Shown here: positions 57,066 to 64,000 of the stretch, piece after piece
How the letters are laid out: each line of letters opens with the position of its first letter
Numbering within the stretch: the first letter of the stretch is position 1
Assembly (NCBI RefSeq): GCF_000425465.1
Contig: NZ_KE384381.1
Coordinates: forward strand, 246,929-310,928
Source of the DNA: Flavobacterium filum DSM 17961
GTDB taxonomy: Bacteria; Bacteroidota; Bacteroidia; Flavobacteriales; Flavobacteriaceae
Length of the DNA: 64,000 bases
Reading direction: 5' to 3'
Notes under the pieces: generated by a model
Seen by the model: the letters and a program-made list of their open reading frames with translations, nothing else
What the model was told of the DNA's origin: nothing
Databases searched by the model: none
Made by a program: the position numbers and the translations under genes

Positions 57066-58403
57066 TTATCGATTAAATAACAAACGCATTCCAACTTTAT
57101 CTTCACTCACTTTTGATTGATGATACACCAACGAACCGTTCACAAAAGTATGGGTAACTTTTGATTTAAAAGTAGTACCTTCAAATGGTGACCAACCACA
57201 TTTATATAAAACATTATCTTTTTTTACTGTCCAAGGCAAAGCAGGATTCACAATGACTAAATCGGCATAATACCCTTCTTTAATGAATCCTCTTTTTTCG
57301 ATTTTGAAAATTTTCGCTGGATTATGAGCCATTTTTTCAACTACTTTTTCAATGGAAATTTTTCCTTGATGATGTGCTTCAAACATCGCAACAACGGCAT
57401 GTTGCACTAATGGACCGCCAGAAGGTGCTTTTGTATAAACTTGCTTTTTCTCTTCTAAAGTATGCGGAGCATGGTCTGTTGCAATCACATCAATTCGGTC
57501 ATCTAACAATGCTTTCCATAAAGCTTCGCGGTCTGAAGCTGTTTTTACAGCCGGATTCCATTTGATGAAATTTCCTTTTGTTTCATAATCTGCATCGGAA
57601 AACCACAAATGATGGATACAAACTTCTGCTGTAATCTGTTTTTCTTCCAAAGGAATCTTATTGGTAAACAATTCCATTTCTTTGGCAGTTGAAAGATGAA
57701 AAATATGTAATCGTGCACCGGTTTTTTTGGCTAACGCAATAGCTTTTGAAGACGACAAATAACAGGCTTCTTCACTTCTTATTAAATGGTGAAATTGTAC
57801 CGGAATATCATCGCCGTATTTTTCTTTATACGCGGCAAGATTATTTTTTATTGTTGTTTCATCTTCGCAATGAACCGCAATAAGCATTTTTGTTGAAGAA
57901 AATATTTTTTCCAACACTTCTTCATTATCCACCAACATATTTCCTGTAGAAGAGCCTAAAAACAATTTTATTCCGGCCACATTATGTGGATTGGTTTTGA
58001 TAATTTCTTCCAAATTATCGTTTGTTCCACCCATCATAAACGAATAATTGGCATACGATGTTTCAGCTGCAATTTGGTATTTTTGTTCTAACAATTCTTG
58101 TGTAACAGCATTAGGAACAGTATTCGGCTGTTCAATGAAGGAGGTAATTCCACCCGCAACAGCTGCTTTTGATTCAGTTGCAATTGTTCCTTTATGCGTT
58201 AATCCGGGTTCACGAAAATGCACTTGGTCATCAATAGCACCCGGAATTAAATAATTTCCTTCGGCATCAATGATTTTATATTCTGATTTGGCAGTGATTC
58301 TGTCGGCTATTTCAATAATAAATTGTCCTTCTATTAAAACATCGCCTTCTGTAATTTTGCCTTCATTAACAATTTTGGCATTCTTGATCAAAATCCTTTT
58401 CAT
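57066..58403 (-). CDS. pyrC: Dihydroorotase, multifunctional-complex (class I) type
   Basis: 445 residues from the ATG at 58401-58403; a TTG 6 bp upstream is also in frame. Amidohydrolase fold with GIKLFLGSSTGNM (lysine to be carboxylated), VHCEDE, HIFHLSTAKEM and ATDHAPHT supplying metal ligands and the catalytic Asp. The first motif reads IDDQVHFREPG: Gln60 replaces the first His of the usual HxH. I recall this substitution in other Bacteroidetes dihydroorotases, so the enzyme is probably active. It closes carbamoyl-aspartate to dihydroorotate in pyrimidine synthesis. Confidence 0.9.
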   Translation of the reverse strand: MKRILIKNAKIVNEGKITEGDVLIEGQFIIEIADRITAKSEYKIIDAEGNYLIPGAIDDQVHFREPGLTHKGTIATESKAAVAGGITSFIEQPNTVPNAVTQELLEQKYQIAAETSYANYSFMMGGTNDNLEEIIKTNPHNVAGIKLFLGSSTGNMLVDNEEVLEKIFSSTKMLIAVHCEDETTIKNNLAAYKEKYGDDIPVQFHHLIRSEEACYLSSSKAIALAKKTGARLHIFHLSTAKEMELFTNKIPLEEKQITAEVCIHHLWFSDADYETKGNFIKWNPAVKTASDREALWKALLDDRIDVIATDHAPHTLEEKKQVYTKAPSGGPLVQHAVVAMFEAHHQGKISIEKVVEKMAHNPAKIFKIEKRGFIKEGYYADLVIVNPALPWTVKKDNVLYKCGWSPFEGTTFKSKVTHTFVNGSLVYHQSKVSEDKVGMRLLFNR

Positions 58404-58414
58404 CTTCAAATCTA

Positions 58415-59140
58415 TTATAATCGATTAAATAGTTTTTTTATTCGCAACGAAATTACTCCAAACACAGCTTCTTTAATGATAGAATTACTCATTTTTGATT
58501 GACCTTTCGTTCTATCCGTAAAAATAATCGGAACTTCTTTGATCTTGAATCCTTTACAAAACGTTCGATATTTCATTTCAATTTGAAATGCATAGCCCAC
58601 AAATTTTATTTTATCTAAATTAATTTGTTCTAAGACTTCTTTTCGATAGCAAATGAAACCGGCAGTAGCATCATGAATTTTCATTCCGGTAATCATTTTT
58701 ACATAAATCGAAGCGAAATAGGATAACAAGACTCTGCTCAAGGGCCAGTTTACAACATTAACCCCTTTTACATATCGAGAACCAATGGCCATATCTGCTC
58801 CATCATTTTCACATGCATCATGTAATTTCAAAAGATCGTTTGGATTGTGTGAAAAATCGGCATCCATTTCAAAAATATAGGCATAATTGCGAAGCAAAGC
58901 CCATTTAAAACCATGCACATAAGCCGTTCCAAGACCTGATTTTTTTTTCCGAACTTCTAAAAAAAGTTGGTTTGGAAACTCTTTTTGCAATTCCTGAACT
59001 TTTTCAAATGTTTTATCCGGGGAATTATCATCCACAATCAAAACATGAAAAGGCTTTTCAAGTTGAAAAACAGCCCGAATGATTGCTTCAATATTTTCGA
59101 TTTCATTAAAGGTTGGAATGACCACCAATCCAAGTTTCAT
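58415..59140 (-). CDS. GT2 family glycosyltransferase, polyprenol-phosphate mannosyltransferase-like
   Basis: 241 residues from the ATG at 59138-59140; a TTG three codons upstream is in frame. A GT-A fold with LVVIPTFNEIENI, LIVDDNSPDKT and the metal-binding D93-A-D95 in FEMDADFSHNP, then DATAGFICYRKEVL. It resembles dolichol/polyprenol-phosphate mannose synthases, which transfer a hexose from a nucleotide sugar to a lipid phosphate on the inner face of the membrane. No C-terminal transmembrane segments. It lies 11 bp upstream of pyrC on the same strand. Confidence 0.88.
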   Translation of the reverse strand: MKLGLVVIPTFNEIENIEAIIRAVFQLEKPFHVLIVDDNSPDKTFEKVQELQKEFPNQLFLEVRKKKSGLGTAYVHGFKWALLRNYAYIFEMDADFSHNPNDLLKLHDACENDGADMAIGSRYVKGVNVVNWPLSRVLLSYFASIYVKMITGMKIHDATAGFICYRKEVLEQINLDKIKFVGYAFQIEMKYRTFCKGFKIKEVPIIFTDRTKGQSKMSNSIIKEAVFGVISLRIKKLFNRL

Positions 59141-59247
59141 AAATACCAATTTTCAGAACAAAAGTAAACTTTTTATCCCTCATGATTCATAATAAAATGA
59201 TAATAAACCGTGAGAAACAAAAAAATAGTAATTTTACAAACTGAATT

Positions 59248-59910
59248 ATGGAAATTTTATTTCAAGAAAGAATTTTAGCAACGAAAGACTGGGCAACTGT
59301 TTTGTTTGTCCTGTGTTTTATTTTGATTGCGATTACTAAAACCTTTTTTGAAGCCCGTTTTAATGAATTCTTAAAACTATTAGTTACTGATAAATATGTA
59401 AAAATTTACAAAGATCCTTCTCACATGATGAGTTGGTTTACGATAAGTTTGTTTTTTGTTCAACTGATTTCCTTTTCGTTTTTTGCTTTAATTTTATTGG
59501 ACCATTTTGGTTTAGCTGATAAAAATGATAGTATCAAATTTATACAAATCATCACTTTGATTGGTGTTTTTGTCTTATCTAAATATTTGATTGAAAAAAT
59601 CATTGCCACTTCATTTAAAATTGAAGAATTCACCGAACAATTTAACCTTCAAAAGGTAAGTTATCGCACATTTCTTGGATTAATTTTATTACCGATCAAC
59701 ATTTTACTGTATTACAACGATATATTACCCGGATTTATCATCTATTTTTCGTTATTTACATTGTTGATTATCAATGCTTTTACCTATATTTTGTCGTTGA
59801 AAAAATATCAAAACTTACTATTTAGTAAGATGTTTTATTTTATTTTGTATCTTTGTGCCCTTGAAATAGCACCCTATTATTTCATGTATTATTGGTTTAC
59901 AAGACGTTAG
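59248..59910 (+). CDS. DUF4271 membrane protein
   Basis: A 220-residue integral membrane protein with about six predicted helices and short loops (KDPSHMMSWFTISLFFVQLI, LIEKIIATSFKIEEFTEQ, KVSYRTFLGLILLPINILL). It matches DUF4271, found in Bacteroidetes directly upstream of hemD as here. Function unknown. A -7 box for hemD lies inside its 3' end. Confidence 0.82.
   Translation: MEILFQERILATKDWATVLFVLCFILIAITKTFFEARFNEFLKLLVTDKYVKIYKDPSHMMSWFTISLFFVQLISFSFFALILLDHFGLADKNDSIKFIQIITLIGVFVLSKYLIEKIIATSFKIEEFTEQFNLQKVSYRTFLGLILLPINILLYYNDILPGFIIYFSLFTLLIINAFTYILSLKKYQNLLFSKMFYFILYLCALEIAPYYFMYYWFTRR
59848..59855 (+). promoter_or_regulatory. Putative -7 box for hemD inside the DUF4271 gene
   Basis: TATCTTTG, exact TAnnTTTG, 74 bp before the hemD ATG. 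Confidence 0.4.
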
Positions 59911-59929
59911 TTTTTAGAACAAGTTCGAT

Positions 59930-60679
59930 ATGAAAGTGAAAACAATTTTGGTGTCGCAACCAGAACCAAAAGTAGATAATTCTCCTTACTTTGAGCTGAT
60001 ACAAAAGCATAAAGTAAAAATCGATTTCAGACCCTTTATTCATGTCGAAGGTGTTCCTGTAAAAGAAGTTAGAAGTCAGAAAATTGATTTGAATAACTTC
60101 ACTGCCATTATCTTAACCAGTAAAAATGCTGTAGACCATTTTTTTAGAGTGGCCGAAGAAATGAGATATAAAGTTCCGGAAGACTTAAAATATTTTTGTC
60201 AATCAGAAGCAGTAGCTTTTTATTTGCAGAAATATGTGGTATATCGTAAAAGAAAAATATATGTTGGTCAAAAGGATTTCATTGATTTATCTCCGTTAAT
60301 TAAAAAATACAAAGAAGAAAAATTTTTATTACCGGCTTCTGATCAGTTAAATTTTGATGTTCCACAAACACTTAACGGATTAAAAGTAAATTGGACACAA
60401 GGTATTTTTTATCGCACTGTCATGAGTGATTTGTCTGATTTAGCGGATGTTTACTATGATGTTTTGGCATTTTTTAGCCCAACCGGAATCAAATCACTAT
60501 TTAAAAACTTCCCGGATTTTAAACAAAACGAAACGAGAATTGCAGTTTTTGGCAGTACAACTCAAAAAGAAGCGATAGATCATGGTTTACGTGTTGACAT
60601 TATGGCTCCTTCACCGGAAGCTCCATCAATGACAATGGCATTGGAAAAATATATCGCCAAGGTTAACAAAGACAAATAG
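59930..60679 (+). CDS. hemD: Uroporphyrinogen-III synthase
   Basis: A 249-residue two-domain protein with the HemD pattern: VKTILVSQPEP at the start, TAIILTSKNAVDHFF near 70, LLPASDQLN near 135, VLAFFSPTGIKSLF near 185 and IAVFGSTTQKEA followed by APSPEAPSMTMAL at the end. It closes hydroxymethylbilane with inversion of ring D on the way to heme. It follows DUF4271 by 19 bp and ends at a strong bidirectional terminator. Confidence 0.9.
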   Translation: MKVKTILVSQPEPKVDNSPYFELIQKHKVKIDFRPFIHVEGVPVKEVRSQKIDLNNFTAIILTSKNAVDHFFRVAEEMRYKVPEDLKYFCQSEAVAFYLQKYVVYRKRKIYVGQKDFIDLSPLIKKYKEEKFLLPASDQLNFDVPQTLNGLKVNWTQGIFYRTVMSDLSDLADVYYDVLAFFSPTGIKSLFKNFPDFKQNETRIAVFGSTTQKEAIDHGLRVDIMAPSPEAPSMTMALEKYIAKVNKDK

Positions 60680-60698
60680 TATTTATTCTACTTCATAA

Positions 60699-60730
60699 AA
60701 AAGAGTCCCACAAAATTGCGGGACTCTTTT
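60699..60730. terminator. Bidirectional terminator between hemD and pckA
   Basis: AAAAGAGTCCC pairs perfectly with GGGACTCTTTT around a 10-nt loop. Confidence 0.92.
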
Positions 60731-60752
60731 CGTTTGGTTAGTTAGTGTAAAA

Positions 60753-62378
60753 TTATAATTGAGGTCCGGACTTCACTAAGTTTTGTCCTTCTTCATTGTC
60801 TGTATATTGTACAAAGTTTTTAATGAACAATCCGGCTAGATTAGTAGCTTTTGCCTTCCAATCTTCTGCATTGGCATACGTATTTCGTGGATCTAAAATG
60901 TTTGAATCTACGTCATGTAACGCCGTTGGCACTACAAAATTAAATACCGGGATTACTTTTGTTTCTGCTTTTTCAATTGAGCCATCTAAAATAGCATCAA
61001 TGATTGCTCTTGTATCTTTAATTGAAATACGTTTTCCGGTTCCATTCCAACCTGTGTTAACCATATAAGCAGTTGCATTGTGTTGCTCCATTTTCTTTAC
61101 CAATTCTTCACCGTATTTGGTTGGATGTAAAGACAAAAATGCTTTACCAAAACAAGCTGAAAAAGTAGGTTGTGGTTCCGTTACACCTCTTTCAGTTCCG
61201 GCTAATTTTGCCGTAAACCCGGAAAGAAAATAATATTTAGTTTGTTCTGGAGTCAATTTAGAAACCGGTGGCATTACACCAAAAGCATCAGCCGTTAAGA
61301 AAATAACTTTTGTAGCGTGACCCGCTTTTGAAATCGGTCTAACAATATTATCAATATGATAAATTGGATAAGAAACTCGTGTATTTTGCGTTACAGAACC
61401 GTCTTTAAAGTCGATTTTACCATTCTCATCAACCGTCACATTTTCTAATAAAGCATCACGTTTGATAGCACCATAAATATCCGGTTCGTTTTCTTTACTT
61501 AAATCAATCGTCTTAGCATAACAACCGCCTTCGAAATTGAAAACACCTTCATCATCCCAACCATGCTCATCATCACCAATTAATTCACGCTTTGGGTCAG
61601 TTGACAAGGTAGTTTTTCCTGTTCCGGATAAACCAAAGAAAACGGCAACATCACCATCTTTGCCTTTGTTAGCAGAACAATGCATAGAAGCAATTCCTTG
61701 TAAGGGCAAATAATAATTCATCATTGAGAAAAGCCCTTTTTTCATTTCTCCTCCGTACCAAGTACCTCCAATAATTTGAACTTTTTCAGTTAAATTGAAA
61801 GCAATATATACTTCTGAATTTAACCCATGTGCCGCAAAATCTTTGAAAGATGATTTAGAACCATTCATTACGATAAAATCCGGCTCACCAAAATTTTCCA
61901 ATTCTTGCTCAGTTGGACGGATGAACATGTTTTTTACGAAATGTGCTTGCCAAGCCACTTCCATGATAAAGCGAACTTTTAATCTTGTATTTTCATTTGC
62001 ACCACAAAAAGCGTCAACTACAAACAATCTTTTTCCTGAAAGTTGATTAACAGTTGTGTCTTTTAAAGCATTCCAAGTGGTTTGAGAAATAGGTTTGTTA
62101 TCATTTGGTGCTTTTGGTGAATTCCACCAAATAGTATCTTTGGTAACTTCATCTTCAACAATGTATTTGTCTTTTGGGGAACGACCAGTGAATTCACCGG
62201 TCATTACATTCACAGCTCCTAATTCAGAAAGCTGTCCTTTTTCATATCCTTCAAGGTTTGAACTTAACTCTTCGTTATAAAGTAATTCATAAGACGGATT
62301 ATAGACAATTTCTGTAGTATTTTTAATTCCGTATTTTTCCAACGAAATCGATTTCGTAAATTGAGCGTATGTATCCAT
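60753..62378 (-). CDS. pckA: Phosphoenolpyruvate carboxykinase (ATP)
   Basis: A 541-residue enzyme of normal length. The kinase-1a P-loop reads [14 protein letters not shown] (about residues 244-257), with [32 protein letters not shown] and [15 protein letters not shown]. It converts oxaloacetate and ATP to phosphoenolpyruvate and CO2, the first committed step of gluconeogenesis. It has its own -7 box and shares a terminator with hemD, so it is monocistronic. Confidence 0.97.
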   Translation of the reverse strand: MDTYAQFTKSISLEKYGIKNTTEIVYNPSYELLYNEELSSNLEGYEKGQLSELGAVNVMTGEFTGRSPKDKYIVEDEVTKDTIWWNSPKAPNDNKPISQTTWNALKDTTVNQLSGKRLFVVDAFCGANENTRLKVRFIMEVAWQAHFVKNMFIRPTEQELENFGEPDFIVMNGSKSSFKDFAAHGLNSEVYIAFNLTEKVQIIGGTWYGGEMKKGLFSMMNYYLPLQGIASMHCSANKGKDGDVAVFFGLSGTGKTTLSTDPKRELIGDDEHGWDDEGVFNFEGGCYAKTIDLSKENEPDIYGAIKRDALLENVTVDENGKIDFKDGSVTQNTRVSYPIYHIDNIVRPISKAGHATKVIFLTADAFGVMPPVSKLTPEQTKYYFLSGFTAKLAGTERGVTEPQPTFSACFGKAFLSLHPTKYGEELVKKMEQHNATAYMVNTGWNGTGKRISIKDTRAIIDAILDGSIEKAETKVIPVFNFVVPTALHDVDSNILDPRNTYANAEDWKAKATNLAGLFIKNFVQYTDNEEGQNLVKSGPQL

Positions 62379-62411
62379 AAATTTGTCGTTTAGTTGTGTT
62401 TAAATATTTGG

Positions 62412-62419
62412 CAAAAGTA
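62412..62419 (-). promoter_or_regulatory. Putative -7 box for pckA
   Basis: TACTTTTG on the minus strand, exact TAnnTTTG, 33 bp before the ATG. Confidence 0.5.
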
Positions 62420-62456
62420 AAAATTAAATCTTTACAATTGTATATTTGTGCTTATT

Positions 62457-62849
62457 TTATCTTTTTTGTTTAAAAATACTCAAGAAAAGTACTCCCCAAG
62501 CCATGATTAATGACAATCCTCCAATTGGCGTAATTGGACCTAAAAATTTTACATCAATTGAAAACAGGTCATTTGTAGCTAATAAATATATGGAGCCGGA
62601 AAAAAACAACACCCCAAATAAAATCAGATAAAAAATAATTTTTTTGGTTTTATCTGCAACCCAATTTGTAGTTCCTAAAAACAGTAAAAACAAGGCGTGA
62701 TAAAATTGATACCGCACTCCTGTTTCAAAAGAAATCAATTGATTTTCATTCAAAACTGCCTTTAATGCATGTGCACCAAATGCTCCCAAAATAATCGCTG
62801 TACATCCAAAAAAAGTCGCTGTCAATAGAATTTTTCTTTCCATTTTCAT
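62457..62849 (-). CDS. DUF423 membrane protein
   Basis: 130 residues from the ATG at 62847-62849. A second ATG two codons later is equally likely; a longer frame to 62903 lacks support. A small membrane protein with four predicted helices and the family motif LTATFFGCTAIILGAFGAHALK near the start, split here as FFGCTAIILGAFGAHALK, then YHALFLLFLG and KFLGPITPIGGLSLI. DUF423 proteins are widespread inner-membrane proteins of unknown function. Neighbours give no further clue. Confidence 0.85.
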   Translation of the reverse strand: MKMERKILLTATFFGCTAIILGAFGAHALKAVLNENQLISFETGVRYQFYHALFLLFLGTTNWVADKTKKIIFYLILFGVLFFSGSIYLLATNDLFSIDVKFLGPITPIGGLSLIMAWGVLFLSIFKQKR

Positions 62850-62910
62850 AAAATAATGCTCAAAATTAAGGAATAAAACGGAATGCTCAAACGGAATTAA
62901 CAATCTAAAA

Positions 62911-62942
62911 TTTGTTAGGAATATAACATCTAACTACATTTG
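62911..62942 (+). promoter_or_regulatory. Promoter of the saccharopine dehydrogenase family gene
   Basis: TTTG at 62911-62914, a 20-bp gap, TACATTTG at 62935-62942 (exact TAnnTTTG), then the ATG at 62964. Confidence 0.6.
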
Positions 62943-62963
62943 TGTGATTTTTATAAAAACAAG

Positions 62964-64000
62964 ATGAGAAATATATTGATTATTGGTGCAGGTCGTTCTG
63001 CTTCTTCCTTAATAAAATATTTAGTAAACAAATCTGAGTCAGAGCAGTTACAGCTCACTATTGCTGATTTGTCTTTAGAATTGGCCAAGAAAAAAACCAA
63101 TAATCATCCGAATGCTATTCCGATTCAATTGGACATTGCCAACATCGAACAGCGTCAAAAAGAAATTCAAAAAGCGGATATCGTTATTTCGATGCTTCCG
63201 GCACACATGCACATTGACATTGCTGAAGATTGTTTAGCCTTCAACAAACACATGGTTACGGCTTCCTATATTAGTCCGAAAATGCAAGAATTGGATGGTT
63301 TAGCCAAAGAAAAGGGCTTGATATTTATGAATGAAATTGGTTTGGATCCAGGCATTGATCACATGAGTGCCATGAAAATCATTGATGAAATCAAAGAAAA
63401 AGGCGGAAAAATGATTCAATTTGAATCGTTTTGTGGTGGATTAGTAGCTCCGGAAAGCGATACGAATTTATGGAATTATAAATTTTCTTGGAATCCTAGA
63501 AATGTGGTTTTAGCCGGACAAGGTGGCGTTTCAAAATTTATTCAAGAAGGAAAATACAAATATATTCCATACAACAAATTGTTCAGAAGAACAGAGTTTA
63601 TGGAAGTAGAGGGTTACGGACGGTTTGAAGGATATGCTAACCGTGATTCTTTAAAATACAGAAGTATATATGGTTTAGACGATATTTTGACAATGTATCG
63701 CGGTACTTTACGAAGAGTGGGATATTCAAAAGCTTGGGATATGTTGGTTCAACTTGGCATGACAGATGATACCTATAGTTTAGAAAATGCTGAAAACATG
63801 AGCTACCGTGAATTTACGAACTCCTTTTTGCCTTACCACCCAACTGATTCAGTTGAATTAAAATTACGTCATTATTTAAAAATCGATCAAGACGATGTGA
63901 TTTGGGATAAATTTGTTGAACTCGATTTGTTTAATTCATCCAAAAAAGCCGGTATTAAAAATGCTACACCGGCACAATATTTAGAATATATTTTAGCTGA
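62964..64000 (+). CDS. Saccharopine dehydrogenase family protein (partial, C-terminus off window)
   Basis: Partial: starts at ATG 62964 and runs off the right edge after 345 codons. The N-terminal Rossmann motif is ILIIGAGRSASSLIKYL, followed by DIVISMLPAHMHIDIAE, NEIGLDPGIDHMSAMKII and FESFCGGLVAPESDTN. These match saccharopine dehydrogenase (glutamate- or lysine-forming) proteins, which oxidise saccharopine in lysine metabolism. With the glutaryl-CoA dehydrogenase-like gene at 12.5 kb, lysine degradation is a plausible pathway, but the direction cannot be told from sequence alone. Confidence 0.88.
   Translation, partial: MRNILIIGAGRSASSLIKYLVNKSESEQLQLTIADLSLELAKKKTNNHPNAIPIQLDIANIEQRQKEIQKADIVISMLPAHMHIDIAEDCLAFNKHMVTASYISPKMQELDGLAKEKGLIFMNEIGLDPGIDHMSAMKIIDEIKEKGGKMIQFESFCGGLVAPESDTNLWNYKFSWNPRNVVLAGQGGVSKFIQEGKYKYIPYNKLFRRTEFMEVEGYGRFEGYANRDSLKYRSIYGLDDILTMYRGTLRRVGYSKAWDMLVQLGMTDDTYSLENAENMSYREFTNSFLPYHPTDSVELKLRHYLKIDQDDVIWDKFVELDLFNSSKKAGIKNATPAQYLEYILA

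Noticed and set aside
1..64000. tRNA, rRNA, insertion sequences, prophage or integrase genes
   Set aside because: None of the intergenic gaps shows a tRNA cloverleaf or rRNA sequence that I can recognise, and no transposase, integrase or phage structural gene is present.

Overview
The window looks like chromosomal DNA of an AT-rich member of the Flavobacteriaceae, most likely Flavobacterium or a close relative. The evidence is: several secreted proteins ending in type IX secretion (T9SS) sorting domains; two TonB-dependent receptors with carboxypeptidase-like N-terminal domains; -7 promoter boxes of the Bacteroidetes form TAnnTTTG; lineage-typical families (DUF4271, DUF4296, DUF6252, DUF3050); and a DNA polymerase III alpha subunit fused to its own exonuclease. 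No rRNA, tRNA, CRISPR array, insertion sequence or prophage was seen. About 56 protein genes are called. The first (adhesin-like, minus strand) and last (saccharopine dehydrogenase family, plus strand) run off the window.

Layout. 0-4 kb: an adhesin-like gene with a 17-residue repeat, divergent from a LytTR response regulator / TPR histidine kinase pair, then thioredoxin. 4-15 kb: housekeeping genes (dnaE, an RRM protein, rpsP-rimM-trmN6, a glutaryl-CoA dehydrogenase-like gene, DUF3050). 14.7-16.4 kb: two coiled-coil proteins, one with a helix-turn-helix, in unusually motif-rich noncoding DNA. 16.4-27.7 kb: the main accessory block. It holds a small T9SS-sorted protein with one YD repeat, a 2130-residue SpvB/FG-GAP/RHS protein ending in an HExxH domain, two lipoproteins, and a 1134-residue T9SS type B surface protein. 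28-35 kb: a metallophosphoesterase, an SGNH lipoprotein, an iron-sulfur/electron-transfer cluster (Mrp, NifU domain, ferredoxin reductase, ferredoxin) interrupted by a nucleotidyltransferase pair, an alkyltransferase-like protein, a LysE-type exporter and trmB.

36-44 kb: a probable sucrose locus (PfkB sugar kinase, GH100 invertase, SLC45-type transporter, a glutaredoxin-like protein, a TonB receptor) with a divergent LacI-type regulator and two palindromic operators between them. 44-54 kb: a PhoR/PhoB-like two-component pair, divergent from a TonB receptor and a beta-helix lipoprotein. In front of the receptor lies a five-unit, 11-bp direct-repeat array resembling a Pho box. Further T9SS cargo and a LuxE-like protein follow. 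54-64 kb: housekeeping genes (tyrS, an SDR, pyrC, a GT2 glycosyltransferase, hemD, pckA, DUF423, saccharopine dehydrogenase).

The best candidate for an undescribed system is the RHS block at 16410-24316, read here as a polymorphic-toxin operon. A small T9SS-sorted YD-repeat protein sits directly in front of a giant RHS protein that has a signal peptide but no visible T9SS tail, and two small lipoproteins directly behind the predicted metallopeptidase domain are immunity candidates. The Pho-box-like array at 46015-46069 is the strongest purely regulatory signal. Heptamer-based intergenic repeats recur through the window.
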